NCBI RefSeq assembly: GCF_051020975.1
Contig: NW_027478158.1
Coordinates: 7,874,001-7,938,000, forward strand
Source of the DNA: Osmia lignaria lignaria
Lineage: Eukaryota > Arthropoda > Insecta > Hymenoptera > Megachilidae
Direction of reading: 5' to 3'
DNA: 64,000 bases
Positions within the stretch are counted from its first letter, which is position 1. Every line of letters starts with the position of its first letter. Below are positions 1 to 11,639 of the stretch, piece by piece. Position numbers and translations under genes: made by a program. A model generated the notes under the pieces. That model searched no databases. It was given only the letters and a program-made list of their open reading frames with translations, and had not been told where the DNA came from.

Positions 1-180
1 TTAGCTGTGCAGAAGAAGAACAACAAGAAGAAGAAATATCTCGAAATATGTCCGTCAGGCCCCTTCCCTTGAGATAAATCTGCAAATATCTCGGAAACGA
101 AGCGAGTTATGGCAAAATGTTAAGAGACCTTTTTTGTAGAGAATTAAGTTTCCTACTTTTTATGTTCTATGATATTTTTT
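1..180 (+). repeat. Partial satellite unit at the left edge
   Basis: The window opens at TTAGCTGTGCAG, which is base 143 of the 322-base unit, and runs to the end of that unit. It holds the purine tract, the second GGCCCCTT block and the T-rich tail. The array therefore continues to the left of the window. Confidence 0.95.
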
Positions 181-729
181 GATCAGATGCGTAGTTCTCG
201 AGATATATCAAGATATTTAAAAGTCCCGAACCCGCACCAACATAATAGAGATACAGAAACACCGTGGCCCCTTTCTTTGACATAACTCTGCACTATTCCG
301 AGCTGCAAATGCCACTTCCAGCTTAGCTGTGCAGAGGAAGAACAACAAGAAGAAGAAATATCTCGAAATATGTCCGTCAGGCCAGTTCCTTTGAGCTGAA
401 TCTGCAAATATCTCGGAAACGAAGCGAGCTATGGCAAAATGTTAAGAGACGTTTTTTATAGAGAATTATGTTTCCTACAATTTATGTTCTATGATATTTT
501 TTGATCAGAAGCGTAGTTTTCGAGATATATCGAGATATTTAAAAGTTCCGAAGCCGCACCAACATAATAGGGATACAGAAACACCGTGGCCCCTTTCTTT
601 GAGATAACTCTGCACTAGTGCGAGCCGCAAATGCCACTTCCAGCTTAGCTGTGCAGAAGAAGAACAACAAGAAGGAGAAATATCTCGAAATATGTCCGTC
701 AGGCCCCTTCCCTTGAGATATATCTGCAA

Positions 730-850
730 ATATCTCGGAAACGAAGCGAGCTATGGCAAAATGTTAAGAGTCCTTTTTTGTAGAGAATTATGTTTCCTAC
801 AATTTATGTTCTATGATATTTTTTGATCAGAAGCGTAGTTTTCGAGATAT
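730..850. repeat. Imperfect inverted repeat spanning the unit boundary (example)
   Basis: The left arm ATATCTCGGAAAC (730-742) is the reverse complement of GTTTTCGAGATAT (838-850) at 12 of 13 positions. The interior is about 95 bases and includes the T-rich tail. A smaller imperfect pair lies inside it (GTAGAGAA and TTTCCTAC). The arrangement recurs at almost every unit boundary; in type I units the right arm reads GTTCTCGAGATAT and pairs at 11 of 13. A hairpin or cruciform is possible, but folding has not been calculated. Confidence 0.65.
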
Positions 851-975
851 ATCGAGATATTTAAAAGTTCCGAAGCCGCACCAACATAATAGAGATACAG
901 AAACACCGTGGCCCCTTTCGTTGAGATAACTCTGCACTAGTGCGAGCCGCAAATGCCACTTCCAGCTTAGCTGTG

Positions 976-1002
976 CAGAAGAAGAACAACAAGAAGAAGA
1001 AA
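976..1002 (+). repeat. Purine-rich GAA/CAA tract (one example; present in every unit)
   Basis: AGAAGAAG, then AACAACAAG, then AAGAAGAAA: a run of about 26 bases with almost no pyrimidine on the plus strand. Each unit has it at bases 153-178. Two of the five indels in the array fall in this tract and remove 3 and 15 bases, which fits slippage on a trinucleotide tract. Confidence 0.85.
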
Positions 1003-1271
1003 TATCTCGAAATATGTCCGACAGGCCCCTTCGCTTGAGATAAATCTGCAAATATCTCGGAAACGAAGCGAGCTATGGCAAAATGTTAAGAGACCTTTTT
1101 TGTAGAGAATTAAGTTTCCTACTTTTTATGTTCTATGATATTTTTTGATCAGATGCGTAGTTCTCGAGATATATCGAGATATTTAAAAGTTCCGAAGCCG
1201 CACCAACATAATAGGGATACAGAAACACCGCGGCCCCTTTCTTTGAGATAACTCTGCACCAGTGCGAGCCG

Positions 1272-3042
1272 CAAATGCCACTTCCAGCTTAGCTGTGCAG
1301 AAGAAGAACAACAAGAAGAAGAAATATCTCGAAATATGTCCGTCAGGCCCCTTCCCTTGAGATAAATCTGCTAATATCTCGGAAACGAAGCGAGCTATGG
1401 CAAAATGTTAAGAGACCTTTTTTGTAGAGAATTAAGTTTCCTACTTTTTATGTTCTATGATATTTTTTGATCAGATGCGTAGTTCTCGAAATATATCAAG
1501 ATATTTAAAAGTTCCGAAGCCGCACCAACATAATAGAGATACAGAAACACCGTGGCCCCTTTCTTTGAGATAACTCTGCACTATTGCGAGCTGCAAATGC
1601 CACTTCCAGCTTAGCTGTGCAGAAGAAGAACAACAAGAAGAAGAAATATCTCGAAATATGTCCGTCAGGCCCCTTCCCTTGAGATATATCTGCAAATATC
1701 TCGGAAACGAAGCGAGCTATGGCAAAATGTTAAGGGACCTTTTTTGTAGAGAATTATGTTTCCTACAATTTATGTTCTATGATATTTTTTGATCAGAAGC
1801 GTAGTTTTCGAGATATATCGAGATATTTTAAAGTTCCGAAGCCGCACCAACATAATAGAGATACAGAAACACCGTGGCCCCTTTCTTTGAGATAACTCTG
1901 CACTAGTGCGAGCCGCAAATGCCACTTCCAGCTTAGCTGTGCAGAAGAAGAACAACAAGAAGAAGAAATATCTCGAAATATGTCCGACAGGCCCCTTCCC
2001 TTGATATAAATCTGCAAATATCTCGGAAACGAAGCGAGCTATGGCGAAATGTTAAGAGACCTTTTTTGTAGAGAACTAAGTTTCCTACTTTTTATCTTCT
2101 ATGATATTTTTTGATCAGATGCGTAGTTCTCGAGATATATCAAGATAGTTAAAAGTTCCGAAGCCGCACCAACATAATAGAGATACAGAAACACCGTGGC
2201 CCCTCTCTTTGAGATAACTCTGCACTATTGCGAGCTGCAAATGCCACTTCCAGCTTAGCTGTGCAGAAGAAGAACAACAAGAAGAAGAAATATCTCGAAA
2301 TATGTCCGTCAGGCCCCTTCCCTTGAGATAAATCTGCAAATATCTCGGAAACGAAGCGAGCTATGGCAAAATCTTTAGAGACCTTTCTTGTAGAGAATTA
2401 AGTTTCCTACTTTTTATGTAGTATGATATTTTTTGATCAGATGCGTAGTTCTCGAGATATATCAAGATATTTAAAAGTTCCGAAGCCGCACCAACATAAT
2501 AGAGATACAGAAACACCGTGGCCCCTTTCTTTGAGATAACTCTGCACTATTGCGCGCTGCAAATGCCACTTCCAGCTTAGCTGTGCAGAAGAAGAACAAC
2601 AAGAAGAAGAAATATCTCGAAATATGTCCGTCAAGCCCCTTCCCTTGAGATAAATCTGCAAATATCTCGGAAACGAAGCGAGCTATGGGAAAATGTAAAG
2701 AGACCTTTTTTGTAGAGAATTAAGTTTCCTACTTTTTATGTTCTATGATATTTTTCGATCAGAGGCGTAGTTCTCGAGATATATCAAGATATTTAAAAGT
2801 TCCGAAGCCGCACCAACATAATAGAGATACAGAAACACCGTGGCCCCTTTCTTTGAGATAACTCTGCACGATTGCGAGCTGGAAATGTCACTTCCAGTTT
2901 AGCTGTGCAGAAGAAGAACAACAAGAAGAAGAAATATCTCGAAATATGTCCGTCAGGCCCCTTCCCTTGAGATAAATCTGCAAATATCTCGGAAACGAAG
3001 CGAGCTATGGCAAAATGTTAAGAGACCTTTTTTGTAGAGAAT
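1272..3042 (+). repeat. Multi-unit block, copied at 7,712 (shift 20 units)
   Basis: About 5.5 units share private marks with 7,712-9,482 at a 6,440-base shift: CTGCTAATATC (1,371), ATGGCGAAATG (2,041), GAGAACTAAG, CCCCTCTCTTTG, ATCTTTAGAGACC (2,372), GGGAAAATGTAAAG (2,689), and a TTTTTCGATCAGAGG junction. The one mismatch I noted is TATCTTCT against TATCTTGT. The edges are where the copies stop agreeing, at GAGCCGC against GAGCTGC on the left. Confidence 0.85.
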
Positions 3043-3589
3043 TCTGTTTGCTACAATTTATGTTCTATGAAATTTTTTGATCAGAAGCGTAGTTTTCGAG
3101 ATATATCGAGATATTTAAAAGTTCCGAAGCCGCACCAACATAATAGAGATACAGAAACACCGTGGCCCCTTTCTTTCAGATAACTCTGCACTAGTGCGAG
3201 CCGCAAATGCCACTTCCAGCTTAGCTGTGCAGAAGAAGAACAACAAGAAGAAGAAATATCTCGAAATATGTCCGACAGGCCCCTTCCCTTGAGATAAATC
3301 TGCAAATATCTCGGAAACGAAGCGAGCTATGGCGAAATGTTAAGAGACCTTTTTTGTAGAGAATTAAGTTTCCTACTTTTTATGTTCTATGATATTTTTT
3401 GATCAGATGCGTAGTTCTCGAGATATATCACGATATTTAAAAGTTCCGAAGCCGCACCAACATAATAGAGATACAGAAACACCGTGGCCCCTTTCTTTGA
3501 GATAACTGTGCACTAGTGCGAGCCGCAAATGCCACTTCCAGCTTAGCTGTGCAGAAGAAGAACAACAAGAAGAAGAAATATCTCGAAAT

Positions 3590-4560
3590 ATGTCCATCAG
3601 GACCCTTCCCTTGAGATAAATCTGCAAATATCTCGGAAACGAAGCGAGCTATGGCAAAATGTTAAGGGACCTTTTTTGTAGAGAATAATGTTTCCTGCAA
3701 TTTACGTTCTATGATATTTTTTGATCAGAAGCGTAGTTTTCGAGATATATCGAGATATTTAAAAGTTCCGAAGCCGCACCAACATAATAGAGATACAGAA
3801 ACACCGTGGCCCCTTTCTTTGAGATAATTCTGCACTATTGCGACCTGCAAATGCCACTTCCAGCTCAGCTGTGCAGAAGAAGAACAACAAGAAGAAGAAA
3901 TATCTCGAAATATGTCCGTCAGGCCCCTTCCCTTGAGATAAATCTGCAAATATCTCGGAAACGAAGCGAGCTATGGCAAAATGTTAAGAGACCTTTTTTG
4001 TAGAGAATTAAGTTTCCTACTTTTTGCGTTCTATGATATTTTTTGATCAGAGGCGTAGTTCTCGAGATATATCAAGATATTTAAAAGTTCCGAAGCCGCA
4101 CCAACATAATAGAGATACAGAAACACCGTGGCCCCTTTCTTTGAGATAACTCTGCGCTATTGCGAGCTGGAGATGCCACTTCCAGTTTAGCTGTGCAGAA
4201 GAAGAACAACAAGAAGAAGAAATATCTCGAAATATGTCCGTTAGGCCCCTTCCCTTGAGATAAATCTGCAAATATCTCGGAAACGAAGCGAGCTATTCCA
4301 AAATGTTAAGAGACCTTTTTTGTAGAGAATTATGTTTCCTACTTTTTATGTTCTATGATATTTTTTGATCAGATGCGTAGTTCTCGAGATATATCAAGAT
4401 ATTTAAAAGTTCCGAAGCCGCACCAATATAATAGAGATACAGAAACACCGTGGCCCCTTTCTTTGAGATAACTCTGCACTATTGCGGGCTGCAAATGCCA
4501 CTTCCAGCTTAGCTGTGCAGAGGAAGAACAACAAGAAGAAGAAATATCTCGAAATATGTC
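3590..4560 (+). repeat. Three-unit block, copied at 11,640 (shift 25 units)
   Basis: Shared private marks at an 8,050-base shift are GTTTCCTGCAATTTACG (3,689), GCGACCTGC with CAGCTCAGC, TTTTTGCGTTC (4,021), GAGCTATTCCAAAATG (4,289) and TTGCGGGCTGC (4,484). The copies part at the second GGCC block, CCCTTCCC against CAGTTCCT. Confidence 0.8.
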
Positions 4561-5095
4561 CGTCAGGCCCCTTCCCTTGAGATAAATCTGCAAATATCTC
4601 GGAAACGAAGAGAGCTATGGCAAAATGTTAAGAGACCTTTTTTGTAGAGAATTAAGTTTCCTACTTTTCATGTTCTATGATATTTTTTGATCAGATGCGT
4701 AGTTCTCGAGATATATCAAGATATTTAAAAGTTCCGAAGCCGCACCAACATAATAGAGATACAGAAACACCGTGGCCCCTTTCTTTGAGATAACTGTGCA
4801 CTAGTTCGAGCCGCAAATGCCACTTCCAGCTTAGCTGTGCAGAAGAAGAACAACAAGAAGAAGAAATATCTCGAAATATGTCCATCAGGACCCTTCCCTT
4901 GAGATAAATCTGCAAATATCTCGGAAACGAAGCGAGCTATGGCAAAATCTTAAGGGACCTTTTTTGTAGAGAATAATGTTTCCTACAATTTACGTTCTAT
5001 GATATTTTTTGATCAGAAGCGTAGTTTTCGAGATATATCGAGATATTTAAAAGTTCCGAAGCCGCACCAACATAATAGAGATACAGAAACACCGT

Positions 5096-5122
5096 GGCCC
5101 CTTTCTTTGAGATAACTCTGCA
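5096..5122 (+). repeat. Within-unit direct repeat, copy 1
   Basis: The 27-base block starts GGCCCCTTTCTTTGAG and ends ACTCTGCA. It matches copy 2, 114 bases downstream, at 24 of 27 positions by hand alignment. It is present in every unit. Shared CCGT just upstream and GCGAGCT downstream (at a different spacing) suggest the similarity once extended further. Confidence 0.85.
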
Positions 5123-5209
5123 CTATTGCGAGCTGCAAATGCCACTTCCAGCTTAGCTGTGCAGAAGAAGAACAACAAGAAGAAGAAATATCTCGAAATA
5201 TGTCCGTCA

Positions 5210-5236
5210 GGCCCCTTCCCTTGAGATAAATCTGCA
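5210..5236 (+). repeat. Within-unit direct repeat, copy 2
   Basis: The block starts GGCCCCTTCCCTTGAG and ends AAATCTGCA. It differs from copy 1 at block positions 9, 11 and 21. Some units replace this segment with a GGCCAGTTCCTTTGAGCTGA version or a GGACCCTTCCC version, so it is one of the interchangeable parts of the unit. Confidence 0.85.
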
Positions 5237-5249
5237 AATATCTCGGAAA

Positions 5250-7050
5250 CGAAGCGAGCTATGGCAAAATGTTTAGAGACCTTTCTTGTAGAGAAATAAG
5301 TTTCCTACTTTTTACGTAGTATGATATTTTTGGATCAGAAGCGTAGTTCTCGAGATATATCAAGATATTTAAAAGTTCCGAAGCCGCACCAACATAATAG
5401 AGGTACAGAAACACCGTGGCCCCTTTCTTTGAGATAACTCTGCACTATTGCGCGCTGCAAATGCCACTTCCAGCTTAGCTGTGCAGAAGAAGAACAACAA
5501 GAAGAAGAAATATCTCGAAATATGTCCGTCAGGCCCCTTCCCTTGAGATAAATCTGCAAATATCTCGGAAACGAAGCGAGCTATGGCAAAATGTTAAGAG
5601 ACCTTTTTTGTAGAGAATTACGTTTCCTACTTTTTACGTTCTATGATATTTTTTGATCAGATGCGTAGTTCTCGAGATATATCAAGATATTTAAAAGTTC
5701 CGAAGCCGCACCAACATAATAGAGATACAGAAACACCGTGGCCCCTTTCTTTGAGATAAGTCTGCACTAGTGCGAGCCGCAAATGCCACTTCCAGCTTAG
5801 CTGTGCAGAAGAAGAACAACAAGAAGAAGAAATATCTCCAAATATGTCCGTCAGGCCCCTTCCATTGAGATAAATCTGCAAATATCTCGGAAACGAAGCG
5901 AGCTATGGCAAAATGTTAAGAGACCTTTTTTGTAGAGAATTAAGTTTCCTACTTTTTATGTTCTATGATATTTTTTGATCAGATGCGTAGTTCTCGAGAT
6001 ATATCAAGATATTTAAAAGTTCCGAAGCCGCACCAACATAATAGAGATACAGAAACACCGTGGCCCCTTTCTTTGAGATAACTCTGCACTATTGCGAGCT
6101 GCAAATACCACTTCCAGCTTAGCTGTGGAGAGGAAGAACAACAAGAAGAAGAAATATCTCGAAATATGTCCGTCAGGCCAGTTCCTTTGAGCTGAATCTG
6201 CAAATATCTCGGAAACGAAGCGAGCTATGGCAAAATGTTAAGAGACGTTTTTTGTAGAGAATTGTGTTTCCTACAATTTATGTTCTATGATATTTTTTGA
6301 TCAGAAGCGTAGTTCTCGAGATATATCGAGATATTTAAAAGTTCCGAAGCCGCACCAACATAATAGGGATACAGAAACACCGTGGCCCCTTTCTTTGAGA
6401 TAACTCTGCACTAGTGCGAGCCGCAAATGCCACTTCCAGCTTAGCTGTGCAGAAGAAGAACAACAAGAAGAAGAAATATCTCGAAATATGTCCGTCAGGC
6501 CCCTTCCCTTGAGATAAATCTGCAAATATCTCGGAAACGAAGAGAGCTATGGCAAAATGTTAAGAGACCTTTTTTGTAGAGAATTAAGTTTCCTACTTTT
6601 CATGTTCTATGATATTTTTTGATCAGATGCGTAGTTCTCGAGATATATCAAGATATTTAAAAGTTCCGAAGCCGCACCAACATAATAGAGATACAGAAAC
6701 ACCGTGGCCCCTTTCTTTGAGATAACTGTGCACTAGTGCGAGCCGCAAATGCCACTTCCAGCTTAGCTGTGCAGAAGAAGAACAACAAGAAGAAGAAATA
6801 TCTCGAAATATGTCCGTCAGGCCCCTTCCCTTGAGATAAATCTGCAAATGTCTCGGAAACGAAGCGAGCTATGGCAAAATGTTAAGAGACGTTTTTTGTA
6901 GAGAATTATGTTTCCTACAATTTATGTTCTATGATATTTTTTGATCAGAAGCGTAGTTTTCGAGATATATCGAGATATTTCAAAGTTCCGAAGACGCACC
7001 AACATAATAGAGATACAGAAACACCGTGGCCCCTTTCTTTGAGATAATTC
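5250..7050 (+). repeat. Block of about 5.5 units, copied at 13,622 (shift 26 units)
   Basis: At an 8,372-base shift both copies have ATTTTTGGATCAG, AGAGGTACAG, TCTCCAAATATG, TTCCATTGAG, GCAAATACCACTT followed by CTGTGGAGAGG, GAATTGTGTTTCC, AAATGTCTCGG and GAAGACGCACC, in order. The part from about 5,598 to 6,838 occurs a third time at about 15,902. Confidence 0.85.
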
Positions 7051-7711
7051 TGCACTATTGCGACCTGCAAATGCCACTTTCAGCTCAGCTGTGCAGAAGA
7101 AGAACAACAAGAAGAAGAAATATCTCGAAATATGTCCGTCAGGCCCCTTCCCTTGAGATAAATCTGCAAATATCTCGGAAACGAAGAGAGCTATGGCAAA
7201 ATGTTAAGAGACCTTTTTTGTAGAGAATTAAGTTTCCTACTTTTCATGTTGTATGATATTTTTTGATCAGATGCGTAGTTCTCGAGATATATCAAGATAT
7301 TTAAAAGTTCCGAAGCCGCACCAACATAATAGAGATACAGAAACACCGTGGCCCCTTTCTTTGAGATAACTGTGCACTAGTGCGAGCCGCAAATGCCACT
7401 TCCAGCTTAGCTGTGCAGAAGAAGAACAACAAGAAGAAGAAATATCTCGAAATATGTCCGTCAGGCCCCTTCCCTTGAGATAAATATGCAAATGTCTCGG
7501 AAACGAAGCGAGCTATGGCAAAATGTTAAGAGACCTTTTTTGTAGAGAATTAAGTTTCCTACTTTTTATGTTCTATGATATTTTTTGATCAGAAGCGTAG
7601 TTTTCGAGATATATCGAGATATTTAAAAGTTCCGAAGCCGCACCAACATAATAGAGATACAGAAACACCGTGGCCCCTTTCTTTGAGATAACTCTGCACT
7701 ATTGCGAGCTG

Positions 7712-9482
7712 CAAATGCCACTTCCAGCTTAGCTGTGCAGAAGAAGAACAACAAGAAGAAGAAATATCTCGAAATATGTCCGTCAGGCCCCTTCCCTTGA
7801 GATAAATCTGCTAATATCTCGGAAACGAAGCGAGCTATGGCAAAATGTTAAGAGACCTTTTTTGTAGAGAATTAAGTTTCCTACTTTTTATGTTCTATGA
7901 TATTTTTTGATCAGATGCGTAGTTCTCGAAATATATCAAGATATTTAAAAGTTCCGAAGCCGCACCAACATAATAGAGATACAGAAACACCGTGGCCCCT
8001 TTCTTTGAGATAACTCTGCACTATTGCGAGCTGCAAATGCCACTTCCAGCTTAGCTGTGCAGAAGAAGAACAACAAGAAGAAGAAATATCTCGAAATATG
8101 TCCGTCAGGCCCCTTCCCTTGAGATATATCTGCAAATATCTCGGAAACGAAGCGAGCTATGGCAAAATGTTAAGGGACCTTTTTTGTAGAGAATTATGTT
8201 TCCTACAATTTATGTTCTATGATATTTTTTGATCAGAAGCGTAGTTTTCGAGATATATCGAGATATTTTAAAGTTCCGAAGCCGCACCAACATAATAGAG
8301 ATACAGAAACACCGTGGCCCCTTTCTTTGAGATAACTCTGCACTAGTGCGAGCCGCAAATGCCACTTCCAGCTTAGCTGTGCAGAAGAAGAACAACAAGA
8401 AGAAGAAATATCTCGAAATATGTCCGACAGGCCCCTTCCCTTGATATAAATCTGCAAATATCTCGGAAACGAAGCGAGCTATGGCGAAATGTTAAGAGAC
8501 CTTTTTTGTAGAGAACTAAGTTTCCTACTTTTTATCTTGTATGATATTTTTTGATCAGATGCGTAGTTCTCGAGATATATCAAGATAGTTAAAAGTTCCG
8601 AAGCCGCACCAACATAATAGAGATACAGAAACACCGTGGCCCCTCTCTTTGAGATAACTCTGCACTATTGCGAGCTGCAAATGCCACTTCCAGCTTAGCT
8701 GTGCAGAAGAAGAACAACAAGAAGAAGAAATATCTCGAAATATGTCCGTCAGGCCCCTTCCCTTGAGATAAATCTGCAAATATCTCGGAAACGAAGCGAG
8801 CTATGGCAAAATCTTTAGAGACCTTTCTTGTAGAGAATTAAGTTTCCTACTTTTTATGTAGTATGATATTTTTTGATCAGATGCGTAGTTCTCGAGATAT
8901 ATCAAGATATTTAAAAGTTCCGAAGCCGCACCAACATAATAGAGATACAGAAACACCGTGGCCCCTTTCTTTGAGATAACTCTGCACTATTGCGCGCTGC
9001 AAATGCCACTTCCAGCTTAGCTGTGCAGAAGAAGAACAACAAGAAGAAGAAATATCTCGAAATATGTCCGTCAAGCCCCTTCCCTTGAGATAAATCTGCA
9101 AATATCTCGGAAACGAAGCGAGCTATGGGAAAATGTAAAGAGACCTTTTTTGTAGAGAATTAAGTTTCCTACTTTTTATGTTCTATGATATTTTTCGATC
9201 AGAGGCGTAGTTCTCGAGATATATCAAGATATTTAAAAGTTCCGAAGCCGCACCAACATAATAGAGATACAGAAACACCGTGGCCCCTTTCTTTGAGATA
9301 ACTCTGCACGATTGCGAGCTGGAAATGTCACTTCCAGTTTAGCTGTGCAGAAGAAGAACAACAAGAAGAAGAAATATCTCGAAATATGTCCGTCAGGCCC
9401 CTTCCCTTGAGATAAATCTGCAAATATCTCGGAAACGAAGCGAGCTATGGCAAAATGTTAAGAGACCTTTTTTGTAGAGAAT
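7712..9482 (+). repeat. Second copy of the 1,272-3,042 block
   Basis: It is nearly identical to the first copy, 6,440 bases upstream. It includes the two units that lose the minus-strand frame in the same ways: TTG start changed by CTGCTAATATC, and a stop caused by GAAATGTCACTTCC at about 9,324, matching 2,884. Shared damage supports copying and not convergence. Confidence 0.85.
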
Positions 9483-11639
9483 AATGTTTCCTACTTTTTA
9501 CGTTCTATCATATTTTTTGATCAGATGCGTAGTTCTCGAGATATATCAAGATATTTAAAAGTTCCGAAGCCGCACCAACATAATAGAGATACAGAAACAC
9601 CGTGGCCCCTTTCTTTGAGATAAGTCTGCACTAGTGCGAGCCGCAAATGCCACTTCCAGCTTAGCTGTGCAGAAGAAGAACAACAAGAAGAAGAAATATC
9701 TCGAAATATGTCCGTCAGGCCCCTTCCCTTGAGATAAATCTGCAAATATCTCGGAAACGAAGCGAGCTATGGCAAAATGTTAAGAGACCTTTTTTGTAGA
9801 GAATTAAGTTTCCTACTTTTTATGTTCTATGATATTTTTTGATCAGATGCGTAGTTCTCGAGATATATCAAGATATTTAAAAGTTCCGAAGCCGCACCAA
9901 CATAATAGAGATACAGAAACACCGTGGCTCCTTTCTTTGAGATAACTCTGCACGATTGCGAGCTGGAAATGCCACTTCCAGTTTAGCTGTGCAGAAGAAG
10001 AACAACAAGAAGAAGAAATATCTCGAAATATGTCCATCAGGACCCTTCCCTTGAGATAAATCTGCAAATATCTCGGAAACGAAGCGAGCTATGGCAAAAT
10101 GTTAAGGGACCTTTTTTGTAGAGAATAATGTTTCCTACAATTTACGTTCTATGATATTTTTTGATCAGAAGCGTAGTTTTCGAGATATACCGAGATATTT
10201 AAAAGTTCCGAAGCCGCACCAACATAATAGAGATACAGAAACACCGTGGCCCCTTTCTTTGAGATAACTCTGCACTATTGCGAGCTGCAAATGCCACTTC
10301 CAGCTTAGCTGTGCAGAAGAAGAACAACAAGAAGAAGAAATATCTCGAAATATGTCCGTCAGACCCCTTCCCTTGAGATAAATCTGCAAATATCTCGGAA
10401 ACGAAGCGAGCTATGGCAAAATGTTTAGAGACCTTTCTTGTAGAGAAATAAGTTTCCTACTTTTTATGTAGTATGATATTTTTGGATCAGAAGCGTAGTT
10501 CTCGAGATATATCAAGATATTTAAAAGTTCCGAAGCCGCACCAACATAATAGAGGTACAGAAACACCGTGGCCCCTTTCTTTGAGATAACTCTGCACTAT
10601 TGCGCGCTGCAAATGCCACTTCCAGCTTAGCTTTGCAGAAGAAGAACAACAAGAAGAAGAAATATCTCGAAATATGTCCGTCAGGCCCCTTCCCTTGAGA
10701 TAAATCTGCAAATATCTCGGAAACGAAGCGAGCTATGGCAAAATGTTTAGAGACCTTTCTTGTAGAGAAATAAGTTTCCTACTTTTTATGTAGTATGATA
10801 TTTTTTGATCAGAAGCGTAGTTCTCGAGATATATCAAGATATTTAAAAGTTCCGAAGCCGCACCAACATAATAGAGATACAGAAACACCGTGGCCCCTTT
10901 CTTTGAGATAACTGTGCACTAGTGCGAGCCGCAAATGCCACTTCCAGCTTAGCTGTGCAGAAGAAGAACAACAAGAAGAAGAAATATCTCGAAATATGTC
11001 CGTCAGGCCCCTTCCCTTGAGATATATCTGCAAATATCTCGGAAACGAAGCGAGCTATGGCAAAATGTTAAGAGACCGTTTTTGTAGAGAATTAAGTTTC
11101 CTACTTTTTATCTTCTATGATATTTTTTGATCAGACGCGTAGTTCTCGAGATATATCAAGATATTTAAAAGTTCCGAAGCCGCACCAACATGATAGAGAT
11201 ACAGAAACACCGTGGCCCCTTTCTTTGAGATAACTCTGCACTATTGCGAGCTGCAAATGCCACTTCCAGCTTAGCTGTGCAGAAGAAGAACAACAAGAAG
11301 AAGAAATATCTCAAAATATGTCCGTCAGGCCCCGTCCCTTGAGATAAATCTGCAAATATCTCGGAAACGAAGCGAGCTATGGCAAAATGTTTAGAGACCT
11401 TTCTTGTAGAGAATTAAGTTTCCTACTTTTTATGTAGAATGATATTTTTTGATCAGATGCGTAGTTCTCGAGATATATCAAGATATTTAAAAGTTCCGAA
11501 GCCGCACCAACATAATAGAGATACAGAAACACCGTGGCCCCTTTCTTTGAGATAACTCTGCACTATTGCGCGCTGCAAATGCCACTTCCAGCTTAGCTGT
11601 GCAGAAGAAGAACAACAGGAAGAAGAAATATCTCGAAAT

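Larger units (their letters stand above)
5013..5237 (-). other. 74-codon open frame, repeated in 185 of 198 units; probably not a gene
   Basis: On the minus strand, bases 3-227 of most units are open, reading from TTGCAGATTTATCTC to a TGA formed at GATCAG. The first codon is TTG, not ATG, and an in-frame TAG lies just upstream with no ATG between. The common version has no internal ATG; only units with the CCATCAGGACCC segment gain one, at codon 11. The product would be Cys- and Ser-rich in the middle because the purine tract reads as Ser codons on this strand. It has no signal peptide or domain that I recognise. Most differences between units change the amino acid, and 13 units lose the frame through start loss, stop gain or frameshift. 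A frame carried passively by homogenised repeats explains this best. I include it so that it is not mistaken for a gene family. Confidence 0.8.
5011..5332 (+). repeat. Reference satellite unit (anatomy of one copy)
   Basis: Chosen because it is close to consensus. In order: GATCAG at 5,011; two CGAGATAT words at 5,029-5,036 and 5,039-5,046, exactly 10 bases apart; TATTTAAAAG; direct-repeat copy 1 at 5,096-5,122; a variable segment near 5,121-5,160; a purine tract at 5,163-5,188; ATATCTCG at 5,188-5,195; direct-repeat copy 2 at 5,210-5,236; ATATCTCG at 5,238-5,245; then CGGAAACGAAGCGAGC and a T-rich tail. Two sets of linked changes define junction types. Type I reads ATTAAG, CTACTTTTTA, AGATGCG, GTTCTCG, ATCAAG. 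Type II reads ATTATG, CTACAATTTA, AGAAGCG, GTTTTCG, ATCGAG. This unit has a type II head. Confidence 0.95.

Noticed and set aside
3806..4003. Plus-strand 65-codon frames beginning GTG (also at 7,026, 11,856, 12,822 and 25,702)
   Set aside because: They open only where the usual CAGCTTAGC (TAG in frame) or its CAGTTTAGC form is changed, for example to CAGCTCAGC or CAGTTAAGC. The GTG start and lack of any gene context argue against coding.
5046..5056. TATA-like promoter (TATTTAAAAG) in every unit
   Set aside because: An A/T stretch of this kind is expected in a unit of about 39% G+C, and no initiator or other supporting element was found.
5040..5060. tRNA-like or Pol III promoter (GTTCCGAAGCC resembling a B box, T6 runs as terminators)
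   Set aside because: The B-box match needs an inserted base, no A box lies at a suitable distance, and no cloverleaf can be drawn around it.
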